Below, piece by piece: positions 24,452-32,956 of a stretch of 64,000 bases of DNA. The translations under genes were made by a program, and so were the position numbers. The stretch lies in assembly GCF_037076525.1 (NCBI RefSeq), contig NZ_AP029018.1, positions 2,092,501 to 2,156,500 of the forward strand, read 5' to 3'. The notes below the pieces were generated by a model that made no database searches, was not told the DNA's origin, and saw only the letters and a program-made list of their open reading frames with translations. Position 1 is the first letter of the stretch, and each line of letters starts with the position of its first letter. Source of the DNA: Selenomonas sp. TAMA-11512. Its GTDB lineage: Bacteria > Bacillota > Negativicutes > Selenomonadales > Selenomonadaceae.

Positions 24452-26537
24452 GCGGCGCGTCCTCTACATCCGCTTCTGCATCTTCGGCAGAAGCGCGGTC
24501 TGAAGAAATCTCCACAGAAGCGGCGCCGCCACCTTCCGCAGCAGATGCTTCACGAGAAAGGGCGCCGCTATCATGAACAACCTGCGTATCATCTGCATCA
24601 TCCTCCGCAAATATGTAAGAGAAAGCCTCTTCCGCCGTCTTGACGGGATGAATGGCGAGCCCTAAGTGCCCCTTCGGGATATCCTTGTCATTTTCCGCCG
24701 GAATGACAAGCGTCTTGATGCCTGCCTGCTTTGCGCCGTATGCTTTCTCAAAGACGCCGCCCACAGGACGAACACGCCCCTGCAGGCTGATCTCTCCCGT
24801 CACGGCTACATCCTGACGAATCTTCCTGCCCGTGACGGCGGAGACAATCGCCGCCAAAATAGCCGTGCCGGCGGACGGCCCGTCGATATTGCCGCCGCCG
24901 ATGACGTTGATGTGGACATCGTAGTCGTGGATATTTTTCCCTGTGATCTTGCGCAGGACAGAGGCCGCGTTGAAGACGGAATCCTTCGCCATCGAGCCCG
25001 CCGTCTCATTGAAACGAACGGTGCCCTTCCCCTTTTTCTCGGCTGGAAAGACGACCGCCTCAATCTCGATGACAGAGCCCAGGAAGCCCGATACGCCGAG
25101 TCCGAATATATGACCGACAACCGCGTCCGAGGAGGCCTTCTTTGTAACAAACTGGTACAGGCGGCTGACCTGTGCGACCTCGTAGATGTCCGACTTCTCA
25201 ATCCGGACAGCATCTTCGCCGCCCGTGCCGTCATTGCGGGAAAGCGCCTGACTGTAGGCGTCGGCAAGGATGTTGATCGCCTTTCGGCCTTCGATCGTGT
25301 ACTCGCCGATCAGACGGATGACCTCATCGTCGATTTCGACCTTCAACTTCGCCGCGGCCTTCTTGACGATTTCCTCGATATGCTTCGGGGTCAGCGGCTC
25401 AAAGTAGATCTCCGCGCAGCGAGAGCGCAGGGCGGGATTGATATGCGCCGCATCCCGCGTCGTCGCACCGATGAGCACGAAGTCCGCCGGCGCGCCGTCC
25501 TCAAAGAGCTTCTTGATGTAAGGAGGCACTTTCTCATCCGTGTGGTCGTAGTAAGCCGACTCGAAGTAGGCGCGCTTATCCTCCAGCACCTTTAAGAGCT
25601 TGTTCTGCAGCATGTCGTCCATTTCACCGATCTCATCGATGAAGAGAATGCCGCCGTGCGCATCCGTAACGAGACCCGGCTTCGGCTCCGGGACGCCGCT
25701 GTCCGCGAGCTCGCGGCGCGCCCCCTGATAGATCGGATCGTGTACGGAGCCCAGCAGAGGATTCGTCATATCGCGCGGATCCCAACGCAGTGTTGCTCCG
25801 TCCGTCTCAACAAAAGGAGCATCCGGCAGGAAGGGTGCATACTTTTTTTTCTTCGCCTCTTCCAGGACGAGACGGGCCGCCGTCGTCTTGCCGACGCCCG
25901 GGGGACCGTAGAGCAGGAGATGCTGCGGATAGGGCGAGGAGAGCTTCGAGGCGAGCGCCTTGACCGCCCGCTCCTGCCCGACAACGTCATCCATGTTATC
26001 CGGACGCAGAAGCTCCATGACCGACTGCGTGAGGTGTATATTCTCGAGTTTCTCAAGCTCTTCACGCTTCTTTGTCGCCTGCGGAGACTCGAAGTCCTTC
26101 TTCTCCTCTTTGAGGATCTGCATGCGGATGTCCTTCACGTAATCCTGATGATTTTCCTCGAGCTTTTCCTGTATCTTCTGCTCGATCTTATCCTCCATGC
26201 TGCGCCTCGCCATGAGGCCCGCGACGTGCTCCGAGAGCTCGTGCAGAAGCGCGGGCAGTTCTTCATCCTTCGGCACGCGTTCAATGGTCGGATTTTCAAA
26301 TATGATGCGCTGCAGAGCGAGCACACGCTCTCCGCGATTTGCGGAGCGCATGAGCCCCATGGCGTCCATCTTGCCCGCCTTGATGACGACGCGGTCGCTG
26401 CCCTGCGAATCGCTCAGGATGCCGTACAGCGCATCGATCTGACGATCCAGGTCATCGCTTTTCTCAAACGTTTCCGCCGGCTGCTTTTTCTGCTGTTTTT
26501 TACCAAAGAATCGTGTCAGAAATTTCAATGGTCTCAC
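24441..26537 (-). CDS. lonC: LonC-type ATP-dependent protease
   Basis: 698 residues. Order: charged N-terminal region with coiled-coil potential (MEDKIEQKIQEKLEEN), AAA+ module with LYGPPGVGKTTAA (about residue 218) and Walker B GGILFIDEIGEMDD, then a Lon protease domain with NIDGPSAGTAIL (catalytic Ser) and a later Lys. The Lon N-domain is absent, as in LonB/LonC proteins. Related Lon-like proteases of endospore formers are under forespore control; here the gene sits in a housekeeping operon. The start overlaps rplI as ATGA. Confidence 0.92.
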   Translation of the reverse strand: MRPLKFLTRFFGKKQQKKQPAETFEKSDDLDRQIDALYGILSDSQGSDRVVIKAGKMDAMGLMRSANRGERVLALQRIIFENPTIERVPKDEELPALLHELSEHVAGLMARRSMEDKIEQKIQEKLEENHQDYVKDIRMQILKEEKKDFESPQATKKREELEKLENIHLTQSVMELLRPDNMDDVVGQERAVKALASKLSSPYPQHLLLYGPPGVGKTTAARLVLEEAKKKKYAPFLPDAPFVETDGATLRWDPRDMTNPLLGSVHDPIYQGARRELADSGVPEPKPGLVTDAHGGILFIDEIGEMDDMLQNKLLKVLEDKRAYFESAYYDHTDEKVPPYIKKLFEDGAPADFVLIGATTRDAAHINPALRSRCAEIYFEPLTPKHIEEIVKKAAAKLKVEIDDEVIRLIGEYTIEGRKAINILADAYSQALSRNDGTGGEDAVRIEKSDIYEVAQVSRLYQFVTKKASSDAVVGHIFGLGVSGFLGSVIEIEAVVFPAEKKGKGTVRFNETAGSMAKDSVFNAASVLRKITGKNIHDYDVHINVIGGGNIDGPSAGTAILAAIVSAVTGRKIRQDVAVTGEISLQGRVRPVGGVFEKAYGAKQAGIKTLVIPAENDKDIPKGHLGLAIHPVKTAEEAFSYIFAEDDADDTQVVHDSGALSREASAAEGGGAASVEISSDRASAEDAEADVEDAPHGN

Positions 26538-26989
26538 ACTTCTCCTTCGGCTGTGATATGCACTTTGATCGTGCTCGTGATCTCCGGGTGCACCTTGATG
26601 ACGGCATCATAGTCGCCTGCACCGACGACCTCCCCTTGGATGGAGATCTTGCGGCGATCGATCTCGATGCCGTGCTCGCTTTTCAGCGCGTCGGCAACGT
26701 CCTTGCCCGTCACCGAGCCGAAGAGCTTGCCGCCCTCACCGATGCGCACGGAAATCGTAACCGCGACCTTCTCCAGCTGTGACGCCATGAGTTTTGCCTC
26801 ATCCGATGCCTGCTGCTTCTTGCGAGCGGCGGACCCCGCCTTTGCCTTGGCGACGTTGAGATTCTGGCTGTTTGCCTCGACAGCCGCCTTTCTGGGGAAC
26901 AGGAAATTTCGCGCGTAGCCGTCCGAAACCTCGACAATTTCACCCTTCTTGCCGACATTCTTAATATCCTGCTGCAGTATCACTTTCAT
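26534..26989 (-). CDS. rplI: 50S ribosomal protein L9
   Basis: 151 residues from the ATG at 26989 (AGGAG about 10 nt upstream), starting MKVILQQDIKNVGKKGE; an ATG three codons upstream sits on top of the ribosome site. The N-terminal rRNA-binding domain (VSDGYARNFLFPRKAAVEA), a long connecting helix and a C-terminal domain (GKLFGSVTGKDVADALK) are all present. The start overlaps the gdpP 3' end by 29 nt. Confidence 0.98.
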   Translation of the reverse strand: MKVILQQDIKNVGKKGEIVEVSDGYARNFLFPRKAAVEANSQNLNVAKAKAGSAARKKQQASDEAKLMASQLEKVAVTISVRIGEGGKLFGSVTGKDVADALKSEHGIEIDRRKISIQGEVVGAGDYDAVIKVHPEITSTIKVHITAEGEV

Positions 26990-28976
26990 CTTTATCATGC
27001 TCCTCTATTTGCTTCTTACTGATTTCAACGGCACGAGCGGCGACATCTTCGAGCTTTTCACCCTTGACCTGCGCACCTGCCACATTCTGATGACCGCCGC
27101 CGCCGAACTGTTCCATGATGACCTGCATATTGAGGTCGCCCGTCGATCGCGCCGAGAGCCCTACCGTATCCTGCGACAGCTGGAATATGACGAGACTCAT
27201 GCGCACCCCCTCGATGCGCAGGAACGCATCGGCAGCCTGCCCCGCAATCGCCTGCACGTTCGGGATAGACTCACTTATCTTCGAGACAATGAGACCGCCC
27301 GGATAGAGTTTTGAAGCCGCCTTCGCCTTGGCGAGCGCGACGCTCGTCTCATAATCCGTACGGAAGAGATGCTGCACCATGACCGGGTCGGCACCGCTTC
27401 GACGGAGGTACGCCGCGGCATCCAATGTGCGGACGCCCGTCTGCACGGCGAAGTTCTTCGTATCGACGACAATCCCCGAATAGAGCGCCGTTGCCTCGAG
27501 ACGGGACAGCATCGTCTCATCGCTGAAGTACATGACGAGTTCCGTGACAAGCTCACTCGCCGAGCTTGCCGCCGGCTCCGTATAGATGAGCACGGGATTT
27601 TCGATGAAGCTCTCGCCGCTCCGCCTGTGATGGTCAATGACGACAACCGAGTTGATGCGGTCTAAGAGAGACGGCGCTGCCGTGATGTGCGGGATATGCG
27701 TGTCGACGACGATCAGGAGCGGCTTCAGCGATGTAATCGAGCCGATGTCGTATTCATGGATGAGAAGATCTTCATAGCCCTTCGTCTCCTGCAGGAGCTC
27801 CTTGAACTTCTCGATGCCGTCATTCATATCCGACAGCACGATGTGTGTCGCCTTCTTCATATCACGAGCCATGCACGCGACGCCCATGGCCGCGCCGAAG
27901 CAGTCAAAATCCTCATTGTGGTGTCCCATGATGAAGACCTCGTCCGAGCCTTCGATGACCTCGCGGAGGGCGTGCGATACGACACGAGCCTTGACGCGCG
28001 TGTGCTTTTCGACCGCCTTTGCCTTGCCGCCGATGAATTGATTCTTCCCGTCCAGCATGACGGCGACCTGATCCCCGCCGCGGCCGAGCGCCATATCAAG
28101 GCGAGCCTGCGCCTCCCGGCCGAGATCCTCCATCGTCTGCTCCTCGGCAATACTGACGCCGATCGAAAGCGTGACGGGCAGACGGTTCGTCGTGCTCTGA
28201 ACGGCACGCACTTTATCGAGAATATCAAAGTGCTCCTCGTACGCCTTATCATACGTATGGCGCTCCAGGACAGCAATGTAGAGATCATCGCTGACCTTTC
28301 TGAGAAATCCGTGCAGACTCTTGATCCACGTATCGATACGCTGGTTGACCGTATAGAGGAGCGCCGTCCGCTCCGCTTCCGAGAGCCCCTGCAACACCTC
28401 ATCATAGTTATCGATCTGAATGTACAGGAGCACCGTGCGGCTCTGATTAAACCGCTCCTTGAGCTCTTCCTCCTCCGTGATATCCTCAATGTAGAACGCC
28501 ATCAGGCCCTCCGCATCGCGATTCGTTATGACGGGACGATGCTGCACCTTATAGTACCTCTCGTCATGCGAAAAGACATACATGCCCGTTTTGCCCCAGA
28601 TGGGCGTGACGATGAAGCCGGGCCACGCATCCTGCACAGCCAGCCCCTTCTCCACCGGAGTCCCGATCAAATCGGCAGCGATGCGGTTCGCCCACTCCAG
28701 ACGCCCGTCCTTATTGACAATCAGCACCGCCTGCGGCAGGCACTCAACGGCATAGCTCATCACATCGCTGACATTGCGAATGACATTCTGGCAATAGTCT
28801 TCAAAGGCGTCCCTGCGGCTCCTCACACGCTCCATGGAAAACAGCGCCGCCACGAATATAAGAACAAAACCGATTGCTGCAAGATACAGGTTGTAAAACG
28901 ACAACACCAGGGCAAACGCCAGCATGACCGCAATGTGGATAGTCGCATCCAGCCATGCAGATAGATTGCGAGGCAT
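26961..28976 (-). CDS. gdpP: GdpP, cyclic-di-AMP phosphodiesterase
   Basis: 671 residues. Two N-terminal membrane segments, a PAS-like domain (about 80-160), a degenerate GGDEF domain (ALGRGGDQVAVM) and a DHH/DHHA1 domain: MGHHNEDFDCFGAAMG near residue 350 and VVIDHHRRSGE with metal ligands, then GGGGHQNVAGAQV. It hydrolyses c-di-AMP at the membrane and so affects osmotic and wall homeostasis. Conserved neighbour of rplI and yybS. The 3' end overlaps rplI. Confidence 0.96.
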   Translation of the reverse strand: MPRNLSAWLDATIHIAVMLAFALVLSFYNLYLAAIGFVLIFVAALFSMERVRSRRDAFEDYCQNVIRNVSDVMSYAVECLPQAVLIVNKDGRLEWANRIAADLIGTPVEKGLAVQDAWPGFIVTPIWGKTGMYVFSHDERYYKVQHRPVITNRDAEGLMAFYIEDITEEEELKERFNQSRTVLLYIQIDNYDEVLQGLSEAERTALLYTVNQRIDTWIKSLHGFLRKVSDDLYIAVLERHTYDKAYEEHFDILDKVRAVQSTTNRLPVTLSIGVSIAEEQTMEDLGREAQARLDMALGRGGDQVAVMLDGKNQFIGGKAKAVEKHTRVKARVVSHALREVIEGSDEVFIMGHHNEDFDCFGAAMGVACMARDMKKATHIVLSDMNDGIEKFKELLQETKGYEDLLIHEYDIGSITSLKPLLIVVDTHIPHITAAPSLLDRINSVVVIDHHRRSGESFIENPVLIYTEPAASSASELVTELVMYFSDETMLSRLEATALYSGIVVDTKNFAVQTGVRTLDAAAYLRRSGADPVMVQHLFRTDYETSVALAKAKAASKLYPGGLIVSKISESIPNVQAIAGQAADAFLRIEGVRMSLVIFQLSQDTVGLSARSTGDLNMQVIMEQFGGGGHQNVAGAQVKGEKLEDVAARAVEISKKQIEEHDKDESDTAAGY

Positions 28977-29013
28977 ATTACCCCTCCTTTCTCGAAACCG
29001 ACAATATCATACA

Positions 29014-29952
29014 TCAAGAGTTGCGACGGTCGGAAAATCTCCGTCGGTAATCAAAATACGTATCAAACAGGCCCGTAAACGCCACGATCTGCATCATAAT
29101 CGCGCTCAGAATCGTGAAGAACACAAGCGACCAACGAAAGATCGGAGACAGCGAAAACCGCTCCGCGATATACCAAAAAAGCGAAAATCCCTCGATGAGC
29201 CCCGCCAGCATGGCAATGAGCTCTCCGTTGATAGAGACGCGATAGAGCAGATCAATCTCACGTGTTCCGCCCCAATAGAGCCCCACCATCGAGAAGCCGA
29301 AGAGGTAGAAGAACCACACCGGCAATTTCCACGTCGAGAAGGGCGGGAGAGCCATCGGCTCCCCCATGCCCAATCGATAGAACAGGCGGCGCATGAACTG
29401 ATAGTGCAGGAGAAGCGCCGTCGCGGCCTCAAAGAAGAGCACGCTCGGCGCGATGTATCCGACGATTTCCTCCAGCTTGGCGAGACCTTCGCGGCTTGCG
29501 GCAGGCTGCAAGGCCGACTGAATCATCTCCATAGAGCCGTGCGCCGACTCCAAAAACATGGAAAACGGTGCTATCCCGTAGACAAGCTGCAGAAATCCGA
29601 GCGATGCAATCCCCCCGGCAACGGATGCCAGTAATCCGCGCACGAGGATGACCGTACCCGGCCGATGCTGCCGTATTCCCTCCGCCATGGTAATGGCGAG
29701 CGAAAGCACAATAAAAAGCGACTGTGCCACGTACTCGGCACCCAAAATCGCCCCCTGCACAACCGCTCCCGTGAGCATAGCGGCAATCCCCGGTCCTCGC
29801 CCCTGCCGGACATAGAGGACAGCCGCCGGAGCCGACCACAAAAGGAAGAAGAACGCTCCGAATATGGGTAAAAACGGCGCCGACACCGCAAGAAAAAACG
29901 TAAGTATAAAGAGTAAAAACCGTTCCCTCTCCCCAGATAGGGTTTGATTCAT
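29014..29952 (-). CDS. yybS: YybS-like DUF2232 membrane protein
   Basis: 312 residues from the ATG at 29952 (AAAGG, 7-nt spacing); the open frame continues upstream without start signals. About eight hydrophobic segments, no catalytic motif seen. Family and location directly upstream of gdpP match YybS of Bacillus. Function unknown; often linked by position to c-di-AMP control. Confidence 0.88.
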   Translation of the reverse strand: MNQTLSGERERFLLFILTFFLAVSAPFLPIFGAFFFLLWSAPAAVLYVRQGRGPGIAAMLTGAVVQGAILGAEYVAQSLFIVLSLAITMAEGIRQHRPGTVILVRGLLASVAGGIASLGFLQLVYGIAPFSMFLESAHGSMEMIQSALQPAASREGLAKLEEIVGYIAPSVLFFEAATALLLHYQFMRRLFYRLGMGEPMALPPFSTWKLPVWFFYLFGFSMVGLYWGGTREIDLLYRVSINGELIAMLAGLIEGFSLFWYIAERFSLSPIFRWSLVFFTILSAIMMQIVAFTGLFDTYFDYRRRFSDRRNS

Positions 29953-30129
29953 ATCGATACCTTTCTTCGTCCAATAATATGCAAGCCTTTGCACAAGAAC
30001 ACGCAGCATTGACTTGCCGGGGAAAAGCACGGGTGCAATAAGCGTCTCATACATCCGAGATTCCCTGAATTGTCAATACGTCATTATATCAGAAAAGACA
30101 ATGCTTGTCATCTTTTCCGGCGTAAAATC

Positions 30130-30295
30130 TAAGGAAACGCTGATAAAATGAAGTCTGTCAGATTGGTGCAGATTTTTCGTTCTGTCAAGCAGGCAAACCG
30201 GACGCAGAGTGGTGCTCTGTGGAGGATTTGCCGACAAAGAGAGGGCGGAAAAGATACGCCAAGATGGCTGTGCTGAATTTATCAGCGCTTCCCTA
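30130..30295 (-). repeat. MITE-like element, copy C
   Basis: Ends TA-AGGAAACGCTGATAAAA and TTTATCAGCGCTTCCC-TA. Opposite orientation to copies A and B. The conserved core GGACGCAGAGTGGTGCTCTG lies near 30200. Confidence 0.92.
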
Positions 30296-30326
30296 ACCTT
30301 CCTCCGGAAAAGCGGAACTGCACGAA

Positions 30327-30362
30327 CGAGGGCTGCCGCGAAATGAATCACGGCAGCCCTCG
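30327..30362. other. Strong hairpin downstream of the acidic-protein gene
   Basis: 12-bp perfect stem with a 12-nt loop. The T-run is on the plus strand (30363-30366), the wrong side for the minus-strand gene at 30452, so its role as that gene's terminator is doubtful. Confidence 0.55.
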
Positions 30363-30451
30363 TTTTCTATGTGTCTTTCGCGTCCGCCGGCCGGCTGACA
30401 GTTTCGCCGCACGCGCCGCCCGGCGACGTCACGGACAGGATGAAGCTCTCT

Positions 30452-31072
30452 TTATCCGTTCTCCGCCGCCTCTTCTTCCGGCTCGACCGGATCCGGCACC
30501 CAGCGATAGATCTTTCTCGACTTCGTGATATTCACATACATCATCGTTCTGGCTTCATCGCCGTAAGCCGATTTTACCGTGAATACCAGTCTCTTTCTCT
30601 TCTTTTTCGGATTCTTCGGCCTCGGCTCCTCTTCCTCGTACGGATCATCATCGACGTCATATCCATACGTATCGTCCTCGTCCGGGTCATCGCCGTCATC
30701 CCGATTGAAAAACGCGTCCTCTTCGTCCTCGTCCAGGAAGACATCTTCCCCGAAGTCATCTTCCTCTCCCGCAAAGCCCGTCTCTTCCGGTTCCTCGGCA
30801 TCGTCTGCCGCAAGGCCGTCATCTGCGTCAAAAGCGTCGTCCGCATACGCCGCGGCATCGTCGGCGGGCTTGCCTGCCGCATCGTCCGCCGGCGCGTCGC
30901 TCCCACCCTGCACGGAGCTGAAGTCAATATCTGTTCCCTCGATGTGAATATTTTCAAGACCGACAACCTTGTCGCCCTCATGTACCGAGTCCGCAACGGA
31001 CTGTCTTGACGACGCCATCCGCTCCAAAAGCTCAGCGGCAATATCATCCTGCGACTTCTCTTCGTTTGCCAT
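30452..31072 (-). CDS. Highly acidic low-complexity protein, unknown function
   Basis: 206 residues from MANEEKSQ at 31072. Three parts: a short N-terminal helix region, a central stretch of about 100 residues dominated by Asp, Glu and Ala (YADDAFDADDGLAADDAEE), likely disordered, and a basic then ordered C-terminus beginning near KNPKKKRKRLVFTVKSAYG with strands such as ARTMMYVNITKSRKIYRWV. No signal peptide. A good promoter precedes it. The ordered C-terminal 60 residues are probably the conserved part; the family is not recognised. Confidence 0.8.
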   Translation of the reverse strand: MANEEKSQDDIAAELLERMASSRQSVADSVHEGDKVVGLENIHIEGTDIDFSSVQGGSDAPADDAAGKPADDAAAYADDAFDADDGLAADDAEEPEETGFAGEEDDFGEDVFLDEDEEDAFFNRDDGDDPDEDDTYGYDVDDDPYEEEEPRPKNPKKKRKRLVFTVKSAYGDEARTMMYVNITKSRKIYRWVPDPVEPEEEAAENG

Positions 31073-31122
31073 CTGTCTCATCACCTTCTATCCGGACAAT
31101 CGCTCTCATTCTTTCTTTTTAT

Positions 31123-31151
31123 AGTATAGAACAATGTGCCTTGGCTTGCAA
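31123..31151 (-). promoter_or_regulatory. Promoter of the acidic-protein gene
   Basis: Minus strand: TTGCAA (31146-31151), 17-bp spacer, TATACT (31123-31128). Confidence 0.7.
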
Positions 31152-31265
31152 CGAAATTCTCTTCCCGCAGGAAAAAGCGGAAAACGATTTTCGCTCACCC
31201 GCACCGTCCTTGCACGCGCGTGTCCGATCAGCCTCCGCCGTTCGGTCTGCCGTCTTGCCGATACA

Positions 31266-31299
31266 CAGAAAAACGCTGCCGTGTGAGCCGCGGCAGCGT
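31266..31299 (-). terminator. Rho-independent terminator after pfkA
   Basis: Minus strand: ACGCTGCCG, 9-nt loop, CGGCAGCGT, TTTTC; starts 9 nt past the stop at 31308. Confidence 0.85.
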
Positions 31300-31307
31300 C
31301 TGTTTTC

Positions 31308-32267
31308 TTACGCCAACACTCTGGAGAGACGAACGAGTTCCGGGTCAAGCGTCTTGGTGTTCGTGACGGCATCCTTGAGCTTGATGCTGACGACCTTGCC
31401 CTGATCATAGCCGAAGACGACATTGCTCGCCCCCGAAATCAGCGCCAGCGCCGCGCGCTCACCGAGAAGAGAGGCCTTCATGCGGTCTTCGACCGTCGGC
31501 GATCCGCCGCGCTGAATATAGCCGAGAACGGAGACACGCGTATCGATTTCCGTCTTGTCCGCGATGACCTTGCCGATATCGACCGCCGACCCCGCTCCCT
31601 CCGCCACGACGATGATGCTGTAGCGCTTGCCGTAGCTGTAGGATTCCTTGATCTCCTCGCTGATGACATCGAGATCAAATTTGACCTCGGGGACGAGGAC
31701 GTACTCCGCGCCGCCCGCGATGCCCGACATCATGGCAAGCCAGCCGGACTTCCTGCCCATGACCTCGATGAGGATGATGCGGCGATGCGCCGAAGCCGTA
31801 TCACGCAGCTTGTTGATGGCATCGAGGATCGTATTGGCAGCCGTATCGCAGCCGATCGTATAGTCCGTGCCCCAGACATCGTTGTCAATCGTCCCCGGCA
31901 GACCGACGATCGGCATGCCGTATTGAGACAGGAGCGACGCGCCCGATAGACTGCCGTCTCCGCCGATGACGACAAGCCCCTCGATGCCGTGCTTCTTCAG
32001 ATTGTCATACGCCAGCTTGCGTCCCTCTTCCGTGCGGAAGCGCGTTGACCGCCCCGTACCGAGGAACGTGCCACCGCGCTGGATGAGATCGCTGACACTT
32101 CGGCTCGTGAGCTCTTCGATGTGGTCGTCGCACATCCCCGTATAGCCGCCGTAGATGCCGAAGACCCGGACACCCTCGCCGAGCGCCGTCCGCACGACCG
32201 CGCGCGCCGCCGCGTTCATGCCCGGGCTGTCTCCGCCGGAAGTAACGACAGCAATACTGTTAATCAT
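31308..32267 (-). CDS. pfkA: 6-phosphofructokinase
   Basis: 319 residues, bacterial ATP-PfkA length. Motifs: VVTSGGDSPGMNAAARA (ATP site), IGGDGSLSGA, GLPGTIDNDVWGTDYTIG (catalytic Asp) and EVMGRKSGWLA. It makes fructose-1,6-bisphosphate in glycolysis. GGAGAGAGG lies before the ATG. Monocistronic, with its own promoter and terminator. Confidence 0.98.
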   Translation of the reverse strand: MINSIAVVTSGGDSPGMNAAARAVVRTALGEGVRVFGIYGGYTGMCDDHIEELTSRSVSDLIQRGGTFLGTGRSTRFRTEEGRKLAYDNLKKHGIEGLVVIGGDGSLSGASLLSQYGMPIVGLPGTIDNDVWGTDYTIGCDTAANTILDAINKLRDTASAHRRIILIEVMGRKSGWLAMMSGIAGGAEYVLVPEVKFDLDVISEEIKESYSYGKRYSIIVVAEGAGSAVDIGKVIADKTEIDTRVSVLGYIQRGGSPTVEDRMKASLLGERAALALISGASNVVFGYDQGKVVSIKLKDAVTNTKTLDPELVRLSRVLA

Positions 32268-32338
32268 AATGCCTCTCTCCTCTATGAAATAAATGTAAAG
32301 CCTTGTTTTTCTTCAAAACGCCATAAGTCCTATTCCTT

Positions 32339-32367
32339 ATTTTACGTTTTTTTGTGTGCTTTGTAAA
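32339..32367 (-). promoter_or_regulatory. pfkA promoter
   Basis: Minus strand: TTTACA (32362-32367), 17-bp spacer, TAAAAT (32339-32344). The pyk promoter has the same two boxes and spacing. Confidence 0.8.
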
Positions 32368-32470
32368 GAGTCGATTATATGATGTAAAAGGGGACTCTCC
32401 GGGCAGGGTGAGCGACGCGAGGAGACGCGGCAGACACGGCATGAAGCGTTTTTGCAAACCGATGCCGGTA

Positions 32471-32956
32471 TCAGCCCTGCCTCGAATGATCCTTCAGCGC
32501 GCGCTCAATGTCCCGCTTCGCGCTCTTTGCCGCGAGGTCCCGGCGCTTATCGTAGTTGTGCTTGCCCGAGGCGAGCGCGAGCTCGACCTTGGCTTTCCCC
32601 TGCTTGAAGTAGATCTTCAGCGGGATGAGCGTAAAGCCCTTCTCCCGCGTCTTGGAAAACAGCTTGACGATTTCCTGCTTGTGCAGCAGGAGCTTGCGCT
32701 TGCGCAGGGGATCGTGATTGAATATATTGCCCTGCTCGTAGGGACTGATGTGCAGTCCCTCGAGGAACACCTCGCCGTTCCGGAAGCTCGCGTAGCTGTC
32801 CTTGAGGTTCGCCCTGCCCGCGCGCAGCGACTTCACCTCGGTGCCCTGCAGCGCGAGCCCCGCCTCGATCGTCTCGTGGATGAAATAGTCATGGCGGGCT
32901 TTACGGTTTTCTGATACGGTTTTGATTCCGTCGTTTTTGCGCCCTATGTCTCTCAC
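32471..32956 (-). CDS. smpB: SmpB, tmRNA-binding protein
   Basis: 161 residues from a GTG at 32956. Core motifs [39 protein letters not shown] and the basic C-terminal tail [15 protein letters not shown], which enters the ribosome. It brings tmRNA to stalled ribosomes. It overlaps the rnr 3' end by 56 nt. No ssrA gene was seen in the window. Confidence 0.97.
   Translation of the reverse strand: MRDIGRKNDGIKTVSENRKARHDYFIHETIEAGLALQGTEVKSLRAGRANLKDSYASFRNGEVFLEGLHISPYEQGNIFNHDPLRKRKLLLHKQEIVKLFSKTREKGFTLIPLKIYFKQGKAKVELALASGKHNYDKRRDLAAKSAKRDIERALKDHSRQG

Larger units (their letters stand above)
29953..30451. other. Gap between yybS and the acidic-protein gene
   Basis: About 500 bp. It contains MITE copy C (30130-30295) and a strong hairpin at 30327-30362 (CGAGGGCTGCCG pairing with CGGCAGCCCTCG, followed on the plus strand by TTTT). 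rpsR and ssb, common upstream neighbours of this operon in other Firmicutes, are absent. No clear promoter for yybS was found. Confidence 0.6.

Noticed and set aside
30327-30366. Hairpin considered as terminator of the acidic-protein gene
   Set aside because: The T-run follows the stem on the plus strand, while the gene is on the minus strand.
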